Shown here in pieces: positions 23,441-34,670 of a stretch of DNA of 64,000 bases. The notes beneath the pieces are model-generated. The model worked only from the letters and a program-made list of their open reading frames with translations, was not told the DNA's origin and ran no database searches. The DNA is taken from positions 1,674,001 through 1,738,000 of the forward strand of contig NC_063276.1 of NCBI RefSeq assembly GCF_910591885.1, read 5' to 3'. Made by a program: the position numbers and the translations under genes. Within the stretch, counting starts at the first letter, position 1. Each line of letters opens with the position of its first letter. The DNA comes from Bombus terrestris. Taxonomy: Eukaryota > Arthropoda > Insecta > Hymenoptera > Apidae.

Positions 23441-23919
23441 TGTTTCGCGGAGGCCTAACCGTTTTCAAAACTTACAATCACCTCACTTTTCACCATGGTC
23501 TCCTAATTATACTAGTTACTAATTTCTGTTCGAATTTCTCCGATCGTATTTAGCTTTCGAATCTCTGAAATTCGTAGACGGACCCAAGCCCTGGAAAGGC
23601 CCCAGTTTCTATCTATCTGCGATCGTTCGATCGGAACGCAAACAGCGCCGTTTCTTTACCCCTGCCACTTAACCCAATTCAAAGTTTCCCCAATTTTCCC
23701 TATGAATTCAAATGGAAGCTCTTGCCGAGGCCGGTCGCTTCGCTCAATTTCCTGTAGCGCTTCTCGAGGCCGTCGCTTCCACTGCTCGTTCGCCTGTTCT
23801 TCCTATCTCTCCACCTGCGCTCCACACAGCTTGGCGCGTCTCTGTGTTGTTCATCCCCTGGGGGACGACGCGGCGAGCACCTGCCGAGCCAGGTAGCGCG
23901 TGTGTGCACGCGGCGCCGG

Positions 23920-24030
23920 TTAATAAGGCAGCCAATAATGCGAGTCGATGTGTCGTGGCGCGGCGCGGCGCGGTCGCGTTGCTGATTCCGGCGCCGAAAC
24001 GGCCGTAATTACATCTTCATTAAAATGATG
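23920..24030. promoter_or_regulatory. Duplicated two-block module, copy B (putative cis-regulatory element)
   Basis: Block 1 at 23920-23955 and block 2 at 24003-24018 repeat copy A. Block 1 aligns with 32 matching columns of 36, and block 2 is identical over 16 bases. ATGATG follows at the same six-base gap. The spacing between block starts is 83 bases against 71 in copy A. The inter-block DNA is a GC-rich run of CGGCG units, quite unlike copy A. Function is inferred from selective conservation only. Confidence 0.45.
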
Positions 24031-24050
24031 GCGGGCCGTGTTGCAGCGGC

Positions 24051-24830
24051 GCCAGGTACACAGGAACCGTGTGCAGACCGACCAGGGAGGGTAGAGAGAC
24101 GGGGTGACGCGGAGGCAAGTCGTGGGAGGATGGGATGGGAATAGGGAAGGGTGGAATGGGACGCGGCGTGTGTAACACGCGGGTAACGTGGCCGCGTGTA
24201 AACGCGCACCCACGCCCACGCGTTCGTTCGTTCGTTCATTCCCACACGAGATGGTGGAAGTGGATTTCTGGTATCTGTATCATGGTTAGCCGTTGTACGT
24301 AGCGGGTGTGGGGCGGTGGATGCAGAGCACGGGGGCGAAGAGGAGCGGAGGTGGTGTATAAATGGTCGGTGCGAGAGCGAGGTCGGGATATAGGATGGAA
24401 AACCAGGCTCGGCATGAGGGCGAGAGAGGGCTGTCAGAGTCGGTGGAAGTGGCGCGGAGGTGGAGGTGGAGGAGAGCCACCGGTAGAGGATATGACGCTC
24501 GGAGAGGGTGAGAGATGGAAAGTGGGATCGATGCGTCGCGCCGCGGGCCGATGCCTGCTCGCACTTTCAAACTGACACCGTCCTGGCGCGCGCGCTGCCC
24601 TGGCGCGTGTGTGCGCGCCACCCTGTGTGCGACGTTCCGCTTTCACCGTACTGCACTGACGTGCACCACGTCCAATACCTTATGCTTTCGACCGTGCCGC
24701 GTTTGCCTCGTGGACGTCCGCCGGACACGAGGCATGTTTATCGCGCCCACGGATCCCCGGTGCGGAGAGTTTGCTAGACGCGACGGTCTGTTTGCTTCTT
24801 CGGGAATTGTCGACGAGCGGAGGAGGTGCG
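24051..24830. other. GC-rich noncoding block
   Basis: CpG- and GT/GC-repeat-rich DNA includes a (GTTC)n array at 24222-24240 and alternating GC near 24585-24630. Overlapping frames of 70-130 codons are present on both strands but look compositional. Confidence 0.45.
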
Positions 24831-27800
24831 AGAGGTTAGATAACAATTTTTCGCATAATTCATACGGAATCTTGCAGTTTCTGTTTCCCACGTTCAAAAT
24901 AGAAACTTTGTAATTTTTATGCGACATGTCTCCGCTTTTAGAAATTGGGCGACGGGGCGTATGTTGTCGACCGCGGTTTTACAACATTCAAGTTTTGCCC
25001 CGATTTAAAATTAGTCGATATTTTCACAGGTGTTGGTAGATACGTGTGCGTTTCATAGATGGTTAACGTTAGAGATGACTGAATATTCGGAAATTTTTCT
25101 GTCTTTTTCAAGACAAGCGTGCTTTTGAATGTACCAAAATAAGGTCGATCAAAAGTAGTATTGCTCAGATAGAGTAGAAAACACTGCTCGGATGAATTAA
25201 AACTAACATACGATACATATATGTTTTAATTTCTAATATTACTTGCTTACTAGAAATATTTGTTAAACGCTTATTCGACATTTTATCGTATTGGACTGCG
25301 TATCTTTTCTTTATCCTCCATACCTGATCCATTCATCAGAACTGTCCGGCCACTCGAACGCCTAATTATTTTGAGCAAGGTGCTTTCACCGCTGGAAAAA
25401 GCGCAACCAGTTTTCTACGGCAATCTCGACGTTCCTTGGCGAAGCACGGTGAAGAACTCAAAGAAATACCTTCTCTCGCCTTCGTAAGCGGCTACGTGAA
25501 TGCGCTTTCCACTCCTTAATCCCTGACAGCTACTCCGTGGGCTTTTTTGATCCCGCGACCTCGATTTACGAGCTATCGAACCTGCTGAAGCCAAAGCTTC
25601 TTTGAACTTTTCTACTCTACAGTCGACCGAGCAGTCGACTAAAGATGGAATAAGCCTAAATAGAGAGCAACGACCAATTTAAGTGACAATCGAGCACGAA
25701 TTACGTCGAAGAAGAATTTGCAAAGGAAATTGCGATTTGAGATAATTTCTACGCTAATCGAGGTAATTAATTTAATCGAATTGTAATAATTTGTATTGTC
25801 GATCGATAGGAAGGTTTATGTAGCTATATGGTGTATTATTTTTAACAAGAATATTTTTAAATATTTTCTACATCGCGTTTCCATCAATTCCTTTCACAAG
25901 ACATCGGTAAAAGCAACGGATAGAAAATGTCGATAATTCCATCTTAAATCCAATCTCTAAGTCGATACCACGCATCGTTCGCAAAAATAAGACTTTGTCG
26001 ATTATTTCCAAAGGCCACACCCCGTCACGTTTCTTCATTTCCATCGTTTCGGTCTCGAAATCTGAATCCCAAAAAATCCACGAAACCTGCATTTTAAACG
26101 CTCGAAGAAAAATAAAGCAGCTTCGTTCGAAACATTTCGTGCACGATCTCTTGATGTCCTCCGTCGAAAAAAGGACACTCATATCCCATTTACCATGCAT
26201 GCGGCCATCGAAATCCTCGCGGCACTTCGAGCGGAAAACCGTCTCTCGAAATCGACCAGAGCTTCCGGCCGCATTTTTCCCTCGATGCGATTTCCTTGCC
26301 TCGGCCCGCCGCGGAACCAGCGGAGGCTGCAAACCGACCCCCGCTCCATCCCCGCGGACTCGATTCGCCCTGGAGTTATTCACGACCGGCCGAAAGTGGC
26401 TCTCGATTGATAATCCGGCGAGTACGGCTCGATTCCAGCGCGCACGCTGCTAAGCGGGACGAGAAACCAGGCTGAACGAGCGTGGCCAGGGGATGGAGAA
26501 AGAGGGTGAACATCGGCGAACGGGGTGGATCGAAGCGGGAGGAGGGTCGAAGGTTCGGTGCAGACAGGCGACACGGGGATATCGAAATAGGGCTAGGGTG
26601 GGCTCCCCCGGTAATGTGATTGCTCACCCGTTTCACCTCGTCCCGGACTACTTGCCGAGTCGTCGTTCAACTCATTCCGGATCCGACGAACCCCCTTCCC
26701 CCTGTCAACGTCCGGGAAGATTTCCCCTGGAAACGAGCGGCGATGGCTGCAGGCTGAGAAAGAGAGAAACCAAAGGATGGACGAAAAGGAAGGGAGGATG
26801 GGTTCCTGTTGCCGGACGGAATATAATTCCTGGCCGCGGAGAAGGAAGTGGTCGACATGCAACCGACCGGCCTCGGTTCCACCCTCTGGGAAATGCGCGA
26901 CTCGAGGAAGTCGGGGGTGGACAACAAGTGGCCAGCGGCCTTTCGAGGACTGTCCTCTGCTCGGGCTTGTTGACGCTCGTGTCTCCTTTTTCTTCTTTTC
27001 TTCTTCTTTTTTTGGAAGGAAGGCAATGCCAGTGGGAAGCACCGATCGATCGCAAGATTAGTTTCGCGCACAGACTTCGGTTTGCTAAGACGATCGTCGC
27101 TCAGTCAGTTGATCTTTATTCGTTGCTTGGCTGCCGGCGAAGTTTCGCGTTCAAAATTTTCCTGCGAGCTTTAGTTTTCTCGTATATGTTGGTGTCTTGC
27201 GTATGCCAGACACGACGGAAGTATGCTTCGCAATTACGCTACTTTTTAACAAAGTATCTGAGAAGAGGATACTCTATTAAACGAAAGGGAACAAGGAGAA
27301 GTACGTTGGCTCGTAAATCGTTAGAGGCGGTAGATCAATCGAGGAACCGAGATTTCTCCGTTAGAAGACGGAGCGGCAATCACTGGGAGACGATCAATCT
27401 CGTGGCGGCGATTTTCAGCCACTTGCGGTCACCCACAAACTGTGGTCGCAGCAGAGACACAGGGGTAAGGGTGGTTGCGAGGGTCGAAGGTCAATCGTTG
27501 AACACTGGCAAGGGGAGAAGGACTTGATAAGGGTTCTACGTTTTATCCGTGTCCCATCTAGCTTCGGTCTTTTCTCGGATCGCGATCAAAATAACTCATT
27601 GTCGAATTAATTTTAATTTCCTTCCAATCGCTCTATGCATTTTGAACATCTAACACGGATGCAACGAGAATATCAGTGTCAAAAATGAATTTTGAAATCA
27701 GTTAAATACATCTTATATTTATTAAATTTTGAATACATTTAAATCTCATTTCGTCTTCTTTAAGGATCCGAAGATGTCTTGGAGAAATTAAAAGATAGTC

Positions 27801-29060
27801 TTGCAGTTCGAAACGAGACGTTAACTATTTGAATCAGTCCACTTATCCAGAAAATAACGAAACCAATCAACTTGCGTAGCGAAGCCGCCATATCGATGGT
27901 AATAATAATAACAATAATTAACGCGTCTTCGCGTTCTACAACGTTATACGAGTAACAATATTTCGTTAATATTTCGTCAAATTTATATTACTGCGTACAA
28001 TATCTCCTTGATACCTTTCCGATAAAAGAGCGAGCTGGGGGTAAAATGTTAATTGCATTTTCGGTGATTGCCGAAATTCAATTTGCGATAATTAATGGCG
28101 ATTTTTTTTTTTTTGTTCAACCTCCACTCCGATCTCGGAGCATGCTGCGCGCTGCGAGCTCGCTTTTAGTGGAGTTGTCACGGGGCATTAAGTAGTTAAT
28201 TAGAGTTTTTCAAGGACTCGTTTTAAACGGGGCGAAATAAATAATTAATTCGACGTTCACGCAAAGCGTATCGTTGTTCGCAATTAAACCGGGGTCTGCC
28301 TTTTACGATCGTTTAAAATGCCGATTACAGAAATTCGCGTTCACCGTGGCAATTGTCCGCGAATTTGCGAGCTGAAATGATGCAGTTATTGCTGCGGCAA
28401 AAGCTAGTGAAATTCACGGTAACGTTCTATGAACCGCTATTGCGGTCTAGAAATCAACGTTCCAACGAAATGGTTGATCGAATAATGAATTATATAAAAA
28501 AATTGCTACTCCTCGCACGCATCGGTGCGCGTATAACGCGTATATCCTTACATTCGGGAGAAATAATTACGATATTTGATATCCTTTTTCAAGCACGATC
28601 AATAAAGATAGGATTATGTACTCTTTGGAAGTTTCTGGGCACTAGTCAAAAGTTGAAACGATAAACGACGTAAATGTCGAAAAGATAAAAAAGGATATTT
28701 TTGATAGGAAAGGATGTAAATATCGCTAGAATACGGCGAGGAAAGTTTTAAGTGCCCGAATAGTTTATTTTAGCTTTTAAGGCTATCGCAAGACAGCATT
28801 ACGATCGCAAGTGCCAACTAAACCGTGGATGGAAAAAATGAAAATATATTTTGCCGGAAATCTTTCTTTTCTTCCTTCATATTCTTCTTTTCTTCTTGCA
28901 TCGTCCAATTGCTCGATAGCAAACCTTTCGATATCTTCGATCGTATTTATCGAATTGTCAATGCCGTACTTGCCCTTATTAACTTATTATAGTTAAAAAT
29001 TATTTTGGCAACTATATTGGAATATTTCTAAAAATTATATATCACGCGCACTTTGCTTCG
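24831..29060. other. Noncoding: AT-rich, GC-rich (26.2-27.5 kb), AT-rich
   Basis: The middle part contains the longest open frame of the window (26493-27527, 344 codons, plus), overlapped by several minus-strand frames. Its translation is basic and low in recognisable structure, so I do not call it a gene. The flanking AT-rich parts hold only short frames. A poly-T run lies at 28102-28114. Confidence 0.45.
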
Positions 29061-30660
29061 ACGTACGTCGACTCGCAATCTCAAAAAACTTCTCAACCAC
29101 AACAGTGTTTTCCGTAATACCACGGACATGCCTGTAGTCAACGATTTAATTAGCCTCGAAGTCTTGGCAATCACAGCCATATCCGGTGCGAGCGGCGAGG
29201 AGCAGCAGGTCTCGCGTTCGTTTCACGCTTCATCCGGCCCTCTCTATCAATTATCTCCTAATACTCATGCAAATTGGCTGCGAGGCCCGACGCACGACTC
29301 GGCTGCAGTCAATCAAGCGATCGTGCGCGCGCTCCAAGTTGTCGGGGCGAACTCGACAAGATAAATATCGGCGGAGCTCGACGGATTAACCCGACGCCGA
29401 TAGCGCGACGCGAACCGGGGTGGCCTATGATTTCAATCTAGCCGTGGGCTGTGGGACGGCTCCCTCCAACGGAGGCCATCCAATTTCCGATCGTTCCCTC
29501 GGCGTCGATGGCGACGGGACTCCGGTCGAGGTTTACAATTAAGCCGTCTCGCTTCGAGCCGGGCTGAGCGACGCCCGCGCCCGGGCGAACTGTCAACACT
29601 CCTCGTAAAAACTTCATCGTCCAATTTGCGCCCCTGGAACTGGTTGGAGGGACGAGGGGAAAGAAGGGCGGAGAAGCGAAGGAGAGAACGGCGGCGGAAA
29701 ATCGCGCGGTGATCTTAGCCGCTCGGTAAACGAATTTCGTAACGGAGACCCGATATGGACGGTGGATAGGACGAGCAGAGGGTAGAAGCTAGAAGGAGGC
29801 TGGGAAAAGGATGAGAAGACAAGTCGGGGAGAGAGTGGCGAGGAAGAAGAAGAAGAAGAAGAAGAAGCGAGCGAGCGAAGAATAACGATGAGGCGGCTGG
29901 ATGACTCGAGGCGTGGAATATCAAGAGAGGGTGGGTGTAGGCGGTGGATGACGGTATGGCGGAGGAAGGGTTGGAGAAAGAGGGATGAAACGGGAAGGGC
30001 GAAAGTGTAGAATGGGGGATATATAGATGGCTAGAATGTGTGGTGAATGAAACGGGCGGGAGAGGTGGAAAAGTCGAAGAGAAGTTAAAGAGTTTGACCG
30101 ATAAAAAAAGGGGAGGAGAATGGGAGACGGATGTAGGTCGAATAGAAGTACAAGTTATCGATAGGTTGGAAATGTGAAAAGATACGAGGGAAGAGGATGT
30201 GGCGGGTAAATGAGTGATATAAATTATTAAAAATAAAAAGACGCGAAGAAGTAGAAGATAGTGGGAGAAGTAACGAGTAAGAACGTCGAATAAAGGGAAA
30301 AGACACGGAAGAGGAATCAGCTGGAAGAGAAGGAAAAAGGGTAAAAGGGCAACGTTACGAGAGAAAAACGGCGAAATCAAGAATGGCGAGCGAAAAGAGG
30401 TAGAACGAGGGAGCAGCGGAGCCAAGAGAAATATCGGGGATGGAACGAAAAGACGAGGGTGTGAGCGCGGCAGAAGGAGAGATTGCAGTTGACTAGCAAG
30501 GCTGCCGTAATGAAATCAAGGGTGTAATGGCCCCGTCAGAGCGAAAACCCCCTACGAGCAACCTCGATTCTCTGTAGCCACCCCCATTTTCACCCCGGAC
30601 AGTTCCGGTACTCTTCCAGCTTTGACGTACCGTAAAACCATTACGCTTTAAGGTCGCTGG
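29061..30660. other. GC-rich block with an 800-base polypurine domain
   Basis: From about 29640 to 30480 the plus strand is mostly purine (about 80 percent in the 60 bases I counted at 29761-29820), including (GAA)n at 29843-29867. The 236-codon minus-strand frame here is a product of this bias. The remainder has no supported exon. Confidence 0.5.
29640..30480 (+). repeat. Long polypurine domain with (GAA)n
   Basis: Sustained G/A bias over roughly 840 bases contains eight GAA-type triplets in a row at 29843-29867. Such tracts can form intramolecular triplexes; whether this one does cannot be told from sequence alone. Confidence 0.6.
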
Positions 30661-31700
30661 AGCATCGAACGTTTGAATGTCACACCATTGCGCGCGTATC
30701 GCTTTTCGCCTGCTTAAATTTACATCGTTCCTTGGCCGACTCCTCGCCCTTTTGTACCAGAGCCTGGACGGAGTTCCCTTTCAACCCTTTGCCGTAAAAG
30801 TGAACGCCGACCGAATGCAAGCTCGTTAACGAACAGAGAGTTTGCAAATCGAGCAGGTTGATTTTGGGTCCATAGGAAATCGTGAAATGGAAAAGAATCA
30901 AAATTGATCTAATTCTAATAAATGGATTAACAAATGGTGAATTAGAAAATTCCACTCGAATTTCTTCGTATTTTCTATTCTTGCAATTTACATCTTTCGA
31001 TAAATGCATTTATCTTATTCGTGTCTGCCACGATTTCCGTTGAAAACTCCTGACTAATTAACAAAGTTCTGTTCCACAGCTATCTAATCCGTTCGGCTGC
31101 AGATATATATGTATTATGTACGTCGATGACGTCGACCATATAACGTCGCATCAGAGATCTCAACTAGGTTTCAATGAAGGAACAGATTACTATCGTAATT
31201 TTAGAAAAGTCGTCCTCTATCTCCGATCGAGGAGTTAAAGATGTCGAAAGTAAGGATACAAAATTTTCAAAGATATGACAAAGTTGGAGTAATACTAAAA
31301 TATATATTTTTCCAAATACAGGCAAGGGTAGCGAAATCAAAATTACAAAGAGTCGCGTCGTTCGCGAACAGATTTCACTGGAACCGCGGGTACTTTCTCG
31401 ATTAATTCTATTCAATTCACCAAGACAATTTCGATATATTATAATAATACTCGGCTACATTGGAACTACGGGAAAAATGGGCTCGACACGTTCGAAAGGG
31501 GGGTTAATACGATTTCAAACCGCAGATTCCTTGCTCATTATCGGCCGGATAAATGAAGCCCACCGTCCGGAACGTTTGCACGGCCCATTATCATGCAGAT
31601 AATATCCTGCAATCGACCGGTAATGACCGGCGAAATCATTCCAAATAAATCAATAAATAAATAAACAAAATAAATCCGGCGTTGCGGGCTGGGCTACCCA
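30661..31700. other. AT-rich noncoding stretch
   Basis: Only short frames without recognisable motifs are seen. ATAA-type short repeats occur near 31645-31670. Nothing else stands out. Confidence 0.5.
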
Positions 31701-32080
31701 ATAACGGGACGTCCCATGTACCAAAACCGATGCTCTCCGACAAAGACGGACGAACGGCCTGGTCCATGATGGAAAAGAGACACAGCGATAGCTGGTTTGT
31801 TCGCGAGACTAGAGGTTGCTGTTCGCTGAAATCCTCCTAACCCATTGATTACGATACCGGCAAACAAGCGTCTCTTCTCGTTCGTTCTCTGTTCCTCTCG
31901 TCTGTTGGTTTCACCGATTTCTTTCTTTTCTGACTGCGTGCGTGGGCTATCTCGGCCGGCGCGGCTGTCTTTTCCCCCCATTCTCTCACGGGGAGTTTCG
32001 CACACACCATGGGTTTCATGCTGGCTCTCATCCAGAGCCAGGTTACGATTTCATCTTCCGTCTCCTTTCACCGTCCTTTG

Positions 32081-32103
32081 CTCTCTCTCTCTCTCTCTCT
32101 CTC
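32081..32103. repeat. (CT)n microsatellite
   Basis: A pure CT dinucleotide run lies inside the pyrimidine-rich block. Confidence 0.85.
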
Positions 32104-32684
32104 CCTTTCTCTCTCTCTTGCTTTCGCTCCCTCTTTGCCTGATACTCGACACCCTCCCTCCTATCCTCCTCAACCCCTTTCCCACGTCCACCCCATCCAC
32201 CGTTCCGTTCCCGTTCCTGACTCTCTCGGTCGGTCTCCTCTCTCTCTCTTTCGGTTTCCCTCTTTTTCTCAGTGCGCCTCTCTTCCTCTTTCCCTTTTTC
32301 ATCGTTCACTCGCTCTCTCGTTCAACCGTGCTGCTCTCGGTCTCGGTGCATCGCAAGGAAGTTTTGCACACCACAGAGAGAGCGGTACCGGCTCTTTCGC
32401 ATCCACAGTCAGAATTCCTGGCCCCTCTCCCCTGGCCTCGTTCAACGTCCCTCGTACCCTCGATATATATCCCCGTGCATTTCGTTTCCTCTCGTTTCGT
32501 CGGTGCCCTCTCTCCACTCTCCTCTCTCCACTCTAGCCTCTTCCTCGTGCTGCCATTGCCGCTGCTGTTCCTCCTGCTCCTCCGTTAGCCTGGCTCCCTC
32601 GAGCGTGTTCCAGCTATACGGCTACCACTACTACCCTCTCTCGCTCTTTCGTTTCCCGGCGTCTTGCCGCCCCGCGCCATCCAA

Positions 32685-32704
32685 CCAGCCAGCCAGCCAG
32701 CCAG
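32685..32704. repeat. (CCAG)5 microsatellite
   Basis: Five perfect CCAG units. A related CCAGCCAGCTAGCCAGCCAG patch occurs at about 18175. Confidence 0.85.
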
Positions 32705-33877
32705 CTCGTTCTCGGCGTTCTTTTTGCCCCGTTCTGTTTCACCACCGGTGGCGCGGTGGCCCTCTCCAACCCCTCTGCACACCCTCTCTTTCTGTTTCGC
32801 CCGTTTGCTATCGCTCGCTGTCCTCGTCCTCTTCTCTCGCCTGCGGCCGATCCTTTTCCCTCGCTTGTTCCCGTTTTCTATCGTTTCTCTCCCATAGCTT
32901 TAGCTTCCCTCCTCCTCTACCCATCGGGTCGCATCGACGCTCGATCCTCTCGCTCGCTTTTACAAGTGGTTCCAACCTCGGACCGGCGCCGGTGTCGTGT
33001 TTCGCGTAATAGGTCGTCGTCTATGATACGCCGCCCAGGGGTGGCTCTCTTATTATTATTATAATCATTATCCCTTCCTCATTCACAAACAGTGGCTAGA
33101 AGGTATCACGCGGGAGGGCACAGAGTGGCAGCAGGACGGCGGAGGGTACACGGTCTGATTTTCCGGCTGATCGCGAGTCACGCTCGCGCGACCGCGTCGC
33201 ACGCTTCTCCACGCTACTTCGGATTATCGAGTCGATATCTTTGCTCGTTTTGGGTACGTGGCTGGGGCTGATTAATCGGGACATCGCATGCGACAGAGAT
33301 CGCGCTCGAGATACTAATAAGGGGCGCTTTCCGACTCGACGAGTCGCTCGCTGACGAGCTTGTGCATGATGGCTCGATGCAAAGGGTCGTCAGAGGTGCG
33401 CGACGAGGGTGTCTCGTAATTTATTGCGGTACGATGGTTAGAATGTTTGTACGTTTTGGTCATGCCGCTGCTGACATTTATCGTGTTACGTGCACTGGAT
33501 TATCAGTATACCAGCAATGCTTGACTCTTTACATTTTAGACGTTTTTTGTGTATGAAATAATTTCGCGAAATTCGAACATTTACGATTAAACGGGTTTAC
33601 GATACTTTGAAACAAAGAAAATTAGTTCGCGTTGATTTAGCTACGATAATTTGTACGTCAATTTTGTTGCAGTACTAATTTTTTCCCACTTTGATATCAT
33701 TCGAATAGAATTTATATGAATTTTTAAGGTCAGAAACAATCACTAATCTTATCCATAAATTAACAACCTCGTTATCTTACGTTTGCCTGATTACTTCGAC
33801 AACGTGCAATTCCCCTTTGTAGATTGTTCTTTAATAAACGTTATACGCCAGCGGTTCCATCTGCGTGCAAAAGTAGC

Positions 33878-34110
33878 TACCGGTTCTTATAAGACTCTGT
33901 CGTTTGTTAGTATCGATCGAACCAAGGACTAATTTAACCTACGGCATACGATCGCAATCGGCACTGGACTGCTTCGTGCGATTCGCTACTCGCTACTATC
34001 AATCGCGAGTGACGCTAATTTCACCTTCGATCGCAATCAACGGTAGTTCTCTGACTCTGCCACTTTGTGGTATCGATCGAAAGTGACCCTAATTTTATCT
34101 TGAATCGGAA
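33878..34110 (+). repeat. Imperfect tandem repeat (about 160-base unit with internal 74-86-base copies)
   Basis: GTATCGATCGAA occurs at 33910 and again at 34070, each preceded by a similar CGGT...GACTCTG...TTTGT stretch and followed by a CTAATTT segment. A third, shorter copy begins TATCAATCG at 33997 and shares GTGACGCTAATTT and CTTCGATCGCAATC. The array is diverged but clear by eye. No coding frame crosses it convincingly. Confidence 0.6.
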
Positions 34111-34670
34111 CTGGTATCGTTACCGGAACCACGATCGATGTTATCGTCTCGAACGTAAGTCGCGTACTTTTCATCTTCAATTTTTCTGCCATCGTTATAA
34201 ATCGAAATCGGAAATCCAGACTCTTGGTATATATATACGCGGATGACGTTAGGATGGAAATTCTTGGACGATAATTATGCCACGTACGTACGAGCACATA
34301 GCACGGTATCAAACGCTGGATTAATACGCAGACAGGTGTGCCTGCAAACTAATCATGAGAGAGCATTGATGTATGTAATCACAATAATGGATGTTCCGAT
34401 GAATTTGGTATCCGTGGAGGAGCCCTTGTCAGTCGAAGGACGTTTGTTGCTTAAGAAAAACTCTTTCGATTTGCCGAAGCATTTCGATAATGAAGTTCGC
34501 TTGATTACGTCGGGGAAATTTATTAGAAATTTTCTAGTAACTTGCCATATTTCCGCTGAATTTGTTCTTTCATTGTCGCACTAATTTGCTGATCAAACGT
34601 TCAACATTAACGTAACATGGTACTCTAATGTTGTGAATTCTGAAGACGGAATAAAGAACGAGGGATATAT

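Larger units (their letters stand above)
31701..33380 (+). other. Pyrimidine-rich block
   Basis: From about 31860 to 32900 the plus strand is C/T-rich, with (CT)n at 32081-32103 and (CCAG)5 at 32685-32704. Two long plus-strand frames (247 and 245 codons) consist of S, L, F, P and R runs and are compositional. A 15-base palindrome, CGACTCG-A-CGAGTCG, lies at 33332-33346. Confidence 0.5.

Noticed and set aside
26493..27527. 344-codon plus-strand open frame
   Set aside because: It lies in GC-rich DNA with several overlapping long frames on the other strand, shows no domain or conserved motif, and has a basic, irregular composition. Low stop density explains it.
29715..30425. 236-codon minus-strand frame resembling a membrane protein
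   Set aside because: It is the complement of the polypurine domain; the leucine and serine runs come from GAG/GAA repeats.
31845..33009. Two plus-strand frames of about 245 codons with signal-peptide-like hydrophobic runs
   Set aside because: They are translations of a CT-rich tract and microsatellite; the apparent hydrophobicity is compositional.
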